Virus record (IMG/VR): IMGVR_UViG_3300044823_000534
Location: 1 to 41,720 of that record
Reading direction: 5' to 3' (one strand)
Length of the DNA stretch: 41,720 nucleotides
Source of the DNA: a virus
Under the pieces are notes generated by a model. The model was not told the origin of the DNA and did not search any database. It saw only the letters and a list, made by a program, of their open reading frames with translations. This document shows positions 14,022 to 21,176 of the stretch, piece after piece; within the stretch, counting starts at the first letter, position 1; each line of letters starts with the position of its first letter. The position numbers and the translations under genes are program-made.

Positions 14022-14291
14022 TTATTTTAGAAAGAGTTTTATTTGTTGTTTTTCTTTATCATTTTCCTGTTTAGCGATAATTTCTCTTATAGATAACCAC
14101 TGCAGTTGCAATAGAGGGCAGTTCAATAAATGTGATTTATGCTTTTCTTTATCGAATTCAGGATCATTCTTTTCAGTACCATTTATTACTTCAACCGGCA
14201 GATAACCAAACCAACCATGACCTTTTAATACAACATAAACTGTTTTACAATAACGGCAATTATAAGGATGATTGAGAAAGATCATTTTCAT
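14022..14291 (-). CDS. Small zinc-binding phage protein (89 aa)
   Basis: Residues ~11-16 (NCRYCK) provide a CxxC pair. After a G-W-F-G-Y-L-P-V-E-V segment, HKSHLLNCP near residues 51-59 provides histidine and cysteine ligands. This CxxC...LPVE...HxxxxxCP pattern occurs in short proteins encoded next to phage head genes and probably binds one zinc ion. The tail of the protein is a charged helix. Its start overlaps the virion morphogenesis gene by four bases. Confidence 0.65.
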   Translation of the reverse strand: MKMIFLNHPYNCRYCKTVYVVLKGHGWFGYLPVEVINGTEKNDPEFDKEKHKSHLLNCPLLQLQWLSIREIIAKQENDKEKQQIKLFLK

Positions 14292-14869
14292 ATTGTTGAA
14301 ATTACATGTTGCCGGATTATTCTAAGGATATTACTTTTATATTGATCTGTTAAGATCATGAATTCACGTTTTGGAATAATTATTTTATATGCTTTCTGAT
14401 TAACAGTCCTTTCAATTTTTCTTTTATGATTCTTCTTTGCGAAGATTAATAAATTATCGTTTGACTTTTGCTTTAGGAAATTTCCTTTTGCATCAGTGCG
14501 ATGAAATAAAGTCCGGGTACTGGCAGCCATTTCAATCACTCCTCCAAAATTATGAATGGCAGCATATCTTCTGTTTGTACTTACAATTGCCATATTATCC
14601 GTAGATGAAGATTGAAGTGACCTAAGAAGCATTCCGGTCTGCTGCAGCATATTATCCGGAAAGCCCTTTCTTTCTTTTGCTCTTATTGTTGCCGGTTTAA
14701 GAGGCGTCCATCCACCCGGGACATCTTTCCCCTGATTAAGAATATTCATCGTTGCAGACATTTTCATTTCTTCTGCAAGAGTTATCATTAACTGTTTTGT
14801 AGGAGTGAATTTCCTTTTAAGAAGATTTACAGCAGCATTTATTTGTTCACTAAATTCTTTATCAACCAT
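14288..14869 (-). CDS. Virion morphogenesis protein (gpG / P2 gpS-like, 193 aa)
   Basis: This resembles the phage virion morphogenesis family. It has an N-terminal helix, then W-T-P-L-K-P-A-T-I-R-A-K and KGFPDNMLQQTGMLLRSLQS, followed by a beta-rich region with RRYAAIHNFGGVI and a C-terminal KREFMIL. The order 'L-x-x-T-G-x-L-x-x-S...Y-A-x-x-H-x-F-G-G' is the family signature. In Mu (gpG) and P2 (gpS) the protein is needed for head-tail joining or tail completion. It follows the MuF gene by five bases. Confidence 0.85.
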   Translation of the reverse strand: MVDKEFSEQINAAVNLLKRKFTPTKQLMITLAEEMKMSATMNILNQGKDVPGGWTPLKPATIRAKERKGFPDNMLQQTGMLLRSLQSSSTDNMAIVSTNRRYAAIHNFGGVIEMAASTRTLFHRTDAKGNFLKQKSNDNLLIFAKKNHKRKIERTVNQKAYKIIIPKREFMILTDQYKSNILRIIRQHVISTI

Positions 14870-14874
14870 CGCCT

Positions 14875-15627
14875 TTAATTTTGCCTATATTCATTTCGTA
14901 AATCAGTATCATAACTAGATAGATCCGGTTTGAAAGAAGTAATGGCAGGATTATAATCCCAACCTTCACTAACTTCAATAGGAAAATCTGCACCATTTGA
15001 AACATGCAAACCGAGAGCTTCCATTTCCTGTTTATTTAGTGCAATGACATAACAACCGCAATTAAAACCGTTCGGAGGATAGATATGATCCCAGATAGGA
15101 TCATTCCACATAAAAACTTTATTCGCATAAATTGCATGGCTTCTTCTTTTATGCAGACGTTCGATTTGTCTATACCACCAATAAGGTCTTTCAACAGTAT
15201 TCTGAATCTCTGAATTATAGCGACCTTTATTATATCCAACATTTGCATTAGTTGTAAAGATTGTATTTAATCTATAAGGAGAGCCGAGTTGAACAATCTT
15301 TTCTGGATCCACACCGCTTTCCGGATCATATCCCGGAACATCTTTAGCCGGTACCTTTCCCCACCAGCCAAGTCTTCTTAATATTGGTTCTAAATCTTTT
15401 TGAAATTGCTCGTATGTAATTCCTTCGGTAAAAATTTTATCAACTTCATCGCGGAGTTCCTGAAGAATATCAAGTTTCATAACCTTTGCAACTGTGAATG
15501 ATCTGGAATGCGCTTCCTGCCAGACATCCTGCCAGTTCCAGCTGAAGGTATAACCTTTTGATTGATAAAACTTTACAATTTGTTCAGGAGGTAAATTGAG
15601 CAAATATTTCAGCTGATCTTCAGTCAA
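14875..15627 (-). CDS. MuF (Mu gp30-like) head morphogenesis protein (250 aa)
   Basis: Minor head protein associated with the portal. The MuF signature is clear in the C-terminal half: arginine/histidine-rich RQIERLHKRRSHAIY, then MWNDPIWDHIYPPNGFNCGC. The H...DP-x-W-D...P-P-N-G-F-N-C-x-C motif is conserved in all MuF/SPP1 gp7 proteins. The N-terminus is helical, as in proteins that plug into the portal. At 250 residues it is shorter than Mu gp30 but in the family range, and carries no extra toxin domain. It lies downstream of the portal gene, with one small membrane protein gene between them. Confidence 0.9.
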   Translation of the reverse strand: MTEDQLKYLLNLPPEQIVKFYQSKGYTFSWNWQDVWQEAHSRSFTVAKVMKLDILQELRDEVDKIFTEGITYEQFQKDLEPILRRLGWWGKVPAKDVPGYDPESGVDPEKIVQLGSPYRLNTIFTTNANVGYNKGRYNSEIQNTVERPYWWYRQIERLHKRRSHAIYANKVFMWNDPIWDHIYPPNGFNCGCYVIALNKQEMEALGLHVSNGADFPIEVSEGWDYNPAITSFKPDLSSYDTDLRNEYRQN

Positions 15628-15662
15628 TTAAATGCCTGTTAAATGGTAATTAATAAATTGAT

Positions 15663-15791
15663 TTATGAAAATCTTAATGTTAAATGAATGTGTGGAATTA
15701 TCCATGAAATAATCGCATATAAAATTGCTCCGATGATTATGCCAATAATAATAAGAGCTATTAACAATCCTTTAAGATCAATCTCAGGCAT
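15663..15791 (-). CDS. Tiny single-pass membrane protein (42 aa)
   Basis: A 42-codon frame between portal and MuF genes. It begins at ATG 15791, two bases after the portal stop, with an AAAGAGAAA ribosome binding site inside the end of the portal gene. Residues ~7-33 are one hydrophobic helix (LKGLLIALIIIGIIIGAILY and onward), followed by a short polar tail. Operon spacing supports translation. Its role is unknown; a small holin-like or assembly role is possible. Confidence 0.62.
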   Translation of the reverse strand: MPEIDLKGLLIALIIIGIIIGAILYAIISWIIPHIHLTLRFS

Positions 15792-15793
15792 TT

Positions 15794-17413
15794 TTATTTC
15801 TCTTTACTCGCTTCGGCATAACCTTCACACTCAGTGATGAAAAAAACTTTTGTAATGAGGTTCTGAATGTCATCAGTTTTCATTTTTGGATAAAGAGCAA
15901 TGAGTTTATTCTCAAACTCTTCCCGGCTGTTTGAATTCTTTGCAAGTTCAATAACTGGTTTTAATGTTTGCTCGATTGCAAACTGTAAAGTTTTATCCGG
16001 CAGCGCATTCGAGATCAGATCCGCTATTGTTTGTTTTGGAGCGGCATCGGAAAGCTCTAAGCGCCCACCGGTTAGAAAATTCCAAATCTTTTTTAATCTG
16101 GAAAGCTGAATTTGTTCTTTGAAATCCGGCTGAGGCGGATTTAAAGGATTAACTATTTGTCCCTGTGCATTAGGCATTAATTGAACAACGTCAAATTGAC
16201 TTTCATCCATATTATAATTTTCAACAAAATAGTCTTTCTTCGGTCTCCAGCCGGTATCAAATAGGCTTTTATCACGGGCAGCAAGTTCCACACTAATTTT
16301 TTCTTCTTCAAATACCCGGAAAATTGGATATAAACCGGAACCGATATTTATATCAATTATTCTTTTAAATAATTCATCGAATAAAGCGGAAGGAAAATCA
16401 CGATCTTCTTCGCCGATATTGCTTTCAATTGTATCAGCACCGGTCTGACTTGAAGCACGAGCGCCGGTTTTCTGTATTGAAGTACTCAATGAATTTGTAA
16501 GCCATGCTTCTGAGATAGCATTATCACAACGGTTAATAAATTTCTCATGAAGATCATTTGCGCCGGTACCTTTTGTTTCTATCAATTCAATAGATGAATC
16601 ATCCGGACCTGTTCCAACCGCATCTTGAACCATATTAGATAATTTATTTAACAGATCATCATGATCTTCCGGCTTGGCACCTCTGGGAAGTTTCCCAAAA
16701 ATATAAGGCATTCCAAATTTTTCAATAAACTGAGCATAGAATTTCATGCCACCGCGTTTGAAAGTAATGGGCCAGAAACAACGGGCTAAAGTTTTCTGTC
16801 CATAAGGATTTTCGTAAGAAGGATCATTTTGTAAAAGGATAAATTTGATTGCCAGAGCTGGATCGGCGCCCATACCTATCACTGGAATCCCATTCATATT
16901 AAAAGCATCACGAAATCTTAATTCATTTACACTTCCAAAATGGAACCACTCACGCGGTTTTTCTTCTAATTTTATCGGCAGGAAATAACCATTAACATTT
17001 CCCCAAACAATTTCAAATACTGAATAACCATAACCGATCGGATTAAGAGATTGTGAAATTATATCTTTCATCTTGAAACCGTTATCCGAAAGAGTATCTA
17101 AAGCAAGCTGACATATTTTAACTTCTTTTTCACTTGCGCCTTCACCTCTATCAATTTCCCAATCAAGATGCTTTGTTAAATTTTTTCTCCTCGTTTCCAT
17201 TGCAAAACAACGGCTATCTGAAGTAAGGTCTTTATAAACAACCTGATCTATATTTGATTTTCTAAGAATAGGATCCGGATCGGGCAACCAGTTGAAAAAT
17301 CCTACAAAACCGCCAAGCGCAAACTGCCTGGTGGCAATTTCAGAAGTCAGTTGTTCGTTAATTTTACTTAACGGAACAAATGTTGTTGGATTGATATACA
17401 AACCTTTTGTCAT
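15794..17413 (-). CDS. Portal protein, DUF935 / Mu gp29-like (539 aa)
   Basis: Dodecameric portal of the head, through which DNA is packaged. The family pattern is clear: an early NWLPDPDPILRK, then YKDLTSDSRCFAMETRRKNL (the S-D...R-x-x-x-V/N region), LDWEI, and later QKTLARCFWPITFKRGGMKF with F-I-E-K-F-G-M-P. The 'W-x-x-x-F-K-[RK]-x-G-x-x-x-[WY]-x-x-F-x-E-x-F-G-x-P' run is diagnostic of DUF935. Length is normal (~510-540). The C-terminal extension is predicted helical. The stop of the terminase upstream is one base away. Confidence 0.93.
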   Translation of the reverse strand: MTKGLYINPTTFVPLSKINEQLTSEIATRQFALGGFVGFFNWLPDPDPILRKSNIDQVVYKDLTSDSRCFAMETRRKNLTKHLDWEIDRGEGASEKEVKICQLALDTLSDNGFKMKDIISQSLNPIGYGYSVFEIVWGNVNGYFLPIKLEEKPREWFHFGSVNELRFRDAFNMNGIPVIGMGADPALAIKFILLQNDPSYENPYGQKTLARCFWPITFKRGGMKFYAQFIEKFGMPYIFGKLPRGAKPEDHDDLLNKLSNMVQDAVGTGPDDSSIELIETKGTGANDLHEKFINRCDNAISEAWLTNSLSTSIQKTGARASSQTGADTIESNIGEEDRDFPSALFDELFKRIIDINIGSGLYPIFRVFEEEKISVELAARDKSLFDTGWRPKKDYFVENYNMDESQFDVVQLMPNAQGQIVNPLNPPQPDFKEQIQLSRLKKIWNFLTGGRLELSDAAPKQTIADLISNALPDKTLQFAIEQTLKPVIELAKNSNSREEFENKLIALYPKMKTDDIQNLITKVFFITECEGYAEASKEK

Positions 17414-17414
17414 G

Positions 17415-18878
17415 TTAATAACCTTTATAAGATATTATTTCTTTGCGCTTTTTTGATTTGATAATTAAAGGACCGGTATTCCCATCTGAAGCTGCATGCA
17501 ATGCAAGTGCCAACGCCCAAAATCTATCGGCATGACCGGTAACTTTAGTTTCCGAGGTATCTGCTTCCAGTCTTATTTTATTTGCGGAAGTAGTTATTTT
17601 TTTCATTGAATGAATATCATCTTTTATTTCATCCAGATTTTCAATCAATATAGACCGGTCTTCAAAACAACTTTTGGTATAGAAAGCCATTTCACTTCGA
17701 ACAGTCCCGGTTGCAAAGTTTATTGCTTCAACTTTGTATCCACCAAACTCATCAACAGCTTCTTCTGCTATCTGCATACCGATTCCAGTCTCATCAATAC
17801 AGGCACGATATATTCTAGGATGTTTTAACAATGCAAATAAGATTTCTCTTTGTACCCAAAATTTCATCTTATCAAGTACAAAATATCCTCTCAAAAAATT
17901 TATTTTACCGATTTGTTCAATTACTTTTATACAGGTTAAATCTTTTCTGCGTGCAACATCATATCCTAAAAATAAATTACCTTCAACCTTCAGTGATAAA
18001 ACCCATTCGGAAAATTTTTGAATCTTTTCATGAACCCATTTGTTTTTGACATTCTGCGGCTCGGTAATCTTACTCCCATTCCAAGTTTGATCAATAATGT
18101 CTTGTTTCCATAGCAGACCTGCTTCCGTACAAAGATTTATTAAATCATAAGGTATAAATGCATCTCCTTCATCCTGAGCATCGCAGCAATATTCTTCAAG
18201 CCAGGTTATATCATCAAAACAATCCTCTTTTTCCTGTTTAAGCCAATCCTGTTCTTCTTTCTCTGAAAGCTTTCTTCCAAAGATTTTAAATAACAATCCT
18301 TCTTTGACTGCAGTATAAATGTCTGTTGTATGAAGAGACCAATTCAGTTTTTTCTTTTTGATCTTTTCGATGAATTTAAAGAAGAGAGATTGTTTGCCAT
18401 TATGAGTTGAAAGAATCCTAATATCATATCCCCAGGTCGCTGAAGGTTTAGCAGCTTTCCACATCGCCGCCTGATCTTCATGATGGGCAAATTCATCAAG
18501 AATTATTTTTCCGCCTTTGGACCGGAATCTTTTTGGATTGGAAGTAAGTGCATGGATTCTTGAACCGGTTGCGAATTCAATTGCAAGAGCTTTTATGTCC
18601 TTGTCTTTATCAATTACGATCTCGCCAAGTGATTTAGCGGCAACATCGTATAATTTAGCCCACTGCTCACAATAAAGAATATATTCTTTTGCAGCCGATT
18701 CATCTGCAGACGAAAACCATACGGCAAACTTTTTCCTCCTTATGCAATCTTCAACATCTTCATATGATTGAACATAAGTAGCTCCGATACGTCTGGACTT
18801 TTCCCATATCTTTACCCGGGATTTATCTTCAAGCCATCGCATCTGATAAGGGAGAAAATATTTACTCGCATTTGCCAT
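17415..18878 (-). CDS. Large terminase, Mu gp28-like (487 aa)
   Basis: ATP-driven DNA packaging motor and nuclease. Walker A is the deviant type seen in Mu gp28: WEKSRRIGATY at residues 25-35. Walker B is KIILDEFAHH with D128/E129. A coupling motif, ILSTHNGKQS, lies near residue 155. The RNase H-like nuclease domain follows, with D307 in LFLGYDVARRKD and a second acidic site in CIDETGIGMQ. Its start touches the stop of the methyltransferase gene upstream, and portal and MuF genes follow, as in Mu-like heads. Confidence 0.93.
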   Translation of the reverse strand: MANASKYFLPYQMRWLEDKSRVKIWEKSRRIGATYVQSYEDVEDCIRRKKFAVWFSSADESAAKEYILYCEQWAKLYDVAAKSLGEIVIDKDKDIKALAIEFATGSRIHALTSNPKRFRSKGGKIILDEFAHHEDQAAMWKAAKPSATWGYDIRILSTHNGKQSLFFKFIEKIKKKKLNWSLHTTDIYTAVKEGLLFKIFGRKLSEKEEQDWLKQEKEDCFDDITWLEEYCCDAQDEGDAFIPYDLINLCTEAGLLWKQDIIDQTWNGSKITEPQNVKNKWVHEKIQKFSEWVLSLKVEGNLFLGYDVARRKDLTCIKVIEQIGKINFLRGYFVLDKMKFWVQREILFALLKHPRIYRACIDETGIGMQIAEEAVDEFGGYKVEAINFATGTVRSEMAFYTKSCFEDRSILIENLDEIKDDIHSMKKITTSANKIRLEADTSETKVTGHADRFWALALALHAASDGNTGPLIIKSKKRKEIISYKGY

Positions 18879-19627
18879 TAATAATTCATCACAAATAATT
18901 CTTTGAATTTTTGGTTAACAATATTTTTTCTATTAATACCATTCTCTCTTGAAAACTTTTTGACCTTAAATGCCTTAAACATTTTTAGATTCTCTTTGCA
19001 GTCATCAATCGTAAGAAGAAATCTTCCTTTTATTTTATTTAACTCATCGAGAAACTCTTCATAGTTCATTCTTCCAACATCATATTGTGCGCCGTGCCGG
19101 TATGGAGGATCCAGAAAGAAAAAACTTTTCGGATTGTCATAAGTTTTGAATATATTTTTGTAATCTAAATTTTCAATTACAACTCGATCCAACCTTTTTG
19201 ATATATCTTGAATCGATGCAATCATATTCTCATTTGATTTAGCAGCATTTGATTTTGCACCGGTACCGAAGTTTGAAGCTTTAGCTCCGAAGGATCTTTT
19301 CACTAAAAAGAAAAATCTTGCCGCACGTTGTATATCTGTTAATCCTTCCTGCCGCAGGAAATCTTTAAAAAATTCTCTTGAATGTGGAAGCAAAGCCATT
19401 TCTTTTTCGAGAGCTTCAGGATGATATTTCGCAATCTTGAAAAGATTTATAAGGCGGGAATCTTTATCATTGTATATTTCGACTTCTGCCCAACGTTCTT
19501 TATAAAATAGAACCCAACCGGCACCTCCGAAAGCTTCGATATAAGCGGTGATGTCAGATGGGATAAAATGAGAAATCCTTTCTCTTAATAAACGCTTGCC
19601 GCCGACCCAGGGAATTAAACTGTCCAT
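18878..19627 (-). CDS. Dam-like D12-class adenine-N6 DNA methyltransferase (249 aa)
   Basis: Transfers methyl from S-adenosylmethionine to adenine N6. The D12-class motifs are visible: PWVGGKRLL at residues 6-14 (the GGK motif), AFGGAGWVLF at 32-41 (SAM-binding F-x-G-x-G) and FFLDPPYRHG with the catalytic DPPY at 173-176. ATG 19627 is chosen over the longer reading from 19702 because CGGAG lies eight bases before it and family homology begins here. Site specificity cannot be read from the sequence; GATC is the commonest for the class. It sits between the small and large terminase genes, so methylation may mark DNA for packaging or protect it from restriction (inference). Confidence 0.92.
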   Translation of the reverse strand: MDSLIPWVGGKRLLRERISHFIPSDITAYIEAFGGAGWVLFYKERWAEVEIYNDKDSRLINLFKIAKYHPEALEKEMALLPHSREFFKDFLRQEGLTDIQRAARFFFLVKRSFGAKASNFGTGAKSNAAKSNENMIASIQDISKRLDRVVIENLDYKNIFKTYDNPKSFFFLDPPYRHGAQYDVGRMNYEEFLDELNKIKGRFLLTIDDCKENLKMFKAFKVKKFSRENGINRKNIVNQKFKELFVMNY

Positions 19628-19743
19628 GATGAATACTCCGAGATTTGTGATTGATATTTTGATTAGATCCCGGAGTTTTAGCTTTATATTTCTCAAATCC
19701 ATTATTTTTGACCAGCATAATTTTCAGTCTGTTACTCAAATAC

Positions 19744-19771
19744 GTTTAATAATGTTTAATTAGCGTTTAAT
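19744..19771. repeat. Three helically phased GTTTAAT repeats
   Basis: GTTTAAT occurs at 19744-19750, 19754-19760 and 19765-19771, spaced 10 and 11 bases, so all three face the same side of the helix. The array lies in the 237-base gene-free gap between the small terminase and methyltransferase genes. Phased short repeats often bind proteins cooperatively. Candidates are the small terminase (a packaging site) or a regulator of the downstream minus-strand genes. No other gene was seen in this gap. Confidence 0.5.
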
Positions 19772-19864
19772 TTCTACGATCACCCCAAAAAGCTACACTT
19801 ATTGGCTGATTCCTTAAAAGCGATCTATATGCGTTCTGAACTAAAATAGGTAGTAGATGTCTTT

Positions 19865-20269
19865 TTAATCTTCTAATCCTAAAACCTCTCTCCTGATTTT
19901 TGAAATTGTATCCTGAGTAATTACTTTAGGACGGTCATCAGGTTTAGTATCTTTTTCATCGCTGAAATCAATATAGTTTGCACTTTTTAAAGCTGTTATA
20001 AGTTTGCCGATTGCAAAAAGCCCACTAGGCGTGATATTTATTTCCGCCTCATTAATTGCCTGATCAAGAAGAGTTTCAAGGCGCTCTCTTCTATTTTTTG
20101 TTTTAAAAACTCGATCTTTTCTTTGATCTTCCCATTTATCTTCATTGCGCCAATTATATAGAGTCTTCCGTGATACTTCACCAGCAAGCATGTTGAGAAT
20201 TGTATCCATACAAAAACCATTAGTGACAAATAACTCTTTCGCTTTTTCTCTTACTGCAGGATCAGCCAT
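19865..20269 (-). CDS. Small terminase-like HTH protein (Mu gp27-type, 134 aa)
   Basis: Residues ~10-50 form a terminase-small-type helix-turn-helix: VREKAKELFVTNGFCMDTIL, then GEVSRKTLYNWRNEDKW. The 'S-x-x-T-[LI]-Y-x-W-x-x-x-x-x-W' pattern is typical of packaging subunits that recognise phage DNA. The C-terminal half contains a helical oligomerisation stretch and ends KIRREVLGLED. It precedes the methyltransferase and large terminase in the same direction. In Mu the equivalent (gp27) also precedes gp28. Confidence 0.78.
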   Translation of the reverse strand: MADPAVREKAKELFVTNGFCMDTILNMLAGEVSRKTLYNWRNEDKWEDQRKDRVFKTKNRRERLETLLDQAINEAEINITPSGLFAIGKLITALKSANYIDFSDEKDTKPDDRPKVITQDTISKIRREVLGLED

Positions 20270-20538
20270 TATTCTGCTTCTATATTAAAGTTTTTTTGAA
20301 GATTCAACATTTCCTTTACCTTGTTGCTGTATTCTTTCTGAAGATTTATCAATTCTTCAGATAAAGTTTTTATCTTCTTAAAATCCATAGAAGCAAAATC
20401 AGTCTCACTAACCGCGAATGCATTAACCTCATTTTGAATTTCTTCAACAAAAGATTGTGCCTTAATGCCGACCTCATAAATATTTTTTCTCAACATTGCA
20501 TGACGACCGATTGCTCTTTCTCTGATGGTATTATCCAT
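20269..20538 (-). CDS. Helical protein before small terminase (89 aa)
   Basis: Unrecognised 89-residue, almost entirely helical and charged protein (ELINLQKEYSNKVKEMLNLQ). Its stop overlaps the small terminase start by one base (TAATG), and its start overlaps the membrane protein gene upstream by eight bases. Mu-like heads often encode a small helical protein (gp25/gp26 region) here. Equivalence is suggested only by position. Confidence 0.62.
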   Translation of the reverse strand: MDNTIRERAIGRHAMLRKNIYEVGIKAQSFVEEIQNEVNAFAVSETDFASMDFKKIKTLSEELINLQKEYSNKVKEMLNLQKNFNIEAE

Positions 20539-21019
20539 TTTTTTTATCCTCGTGAAATTTCATGTGAAAGTCCAAACTTGTTTCAAATTTGGAAAGTATT
20601 CCTGCGAGCAATCTCTTATGCTGCATTTCTTCCTTCATAATCTCAAATATCCGATCATTTGTTTTCTGATTAATATCAATCATTCTATCTGTTGTTTTTT
20701 GATTACAGTCAAGCGACTCTTTATATTGATCGAGACTTTCTTTATGCTGTGTGTTTACTTGTTTCAGGGCACTCTCAAATTGCTCTTGATTCTGCCCGAG
20801 TGAAAATTCGAATTGTTTCTGCGTGCGTTTAAAGGTGAGATGCCAGATTAAAAATAATATTGTTCCGATACCGGCATTTGCAAGAGCTGTTTCGAGTAGA
20901 TAAGAACCCGGACTACTTTGTCCTATGACTTGTTGAGACACTCCTTGAAGCAACCATAGCATTAAGAACGTAATTACATTTAAAACACTTATCTGATTTG
21001 CAAATAATGTAAGCAGCAT
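20531..21019 (-). CDS. Membrane-anchored coiled-coil protein, first gene of late operon 1 (162 aa)
   Basis: Two hydrophobic segments occur near the N-terminus (VLNVITFLMLWLLQGV and AGIGTILFLIWHLTF). A long polar coiled coil follows from about residue 70 to the end (QKQFEFSLGQNQEQFESALK and onward). ATG 21019 is preferred because GGGAATAAAATA lies before it; a TTG at 21061 would add 14 hydrophobic residues. A membrane anchor with a long coiled coil resembles inner-membrane spanins or signalling scaffolds. As the first late gene it may help lysis, but this is not established. Confidence 0.6.
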   Translation of the reverse strand: MLLTLFANQISVLNVITFLMLWLLQGVSQQVIGQSSPGSYLLETALANAGIGTILFLIWHLTFKRTQKQFEFSLGQNQEQFESALKQVNTQHKESLDQYKESLDCNQKTTDRMIDINQKTNDRIFEIMKEEMQHKRLLAGILSKFETSLDFHMKFHEDKKNG

Positions 21020-21084
21020 TATTTTATTCCCTATATGTAATAAGATAAACCATGCTGCCAAACTAACGATATTGTTTGCTACAA

Positions 21085-21105
21085 TATTTTGAACCTTTCA
21101 AAATA
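21085..21105. promoter_or_regulatory. Inverted repeat in the divergent late control region
   Basis: TATTTTGAA (21085-21093) and TTCAAAATA (21097-21105) form a perfect 9-bp dyad with a 3-base spacer. It lies in the centre of the gap between the two divergently transcribed late operons. It is a strong candidate operator for a late activator serving both directions. The half-site TTTGAA is shared with the inverted repeat at 11920-11943. Promoter elements around it could not be assigned with confidence. Confidence 0.6.
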
Positions 21106-21176
21106 CTTTCCACAAACTGCGAAGTAAGTTTCGTTCTACTCGAATAAGAAAAAAGAGAATCAAGTGGAGAGAACTA

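Noticed and set aside
17610-18049. Several plus-strand frames opposite the terminase
   Set aside because: They overlap each other and the terminase coding sequence. They are composed of hydrophobic and serine-rich stretches expected from antisense reading.
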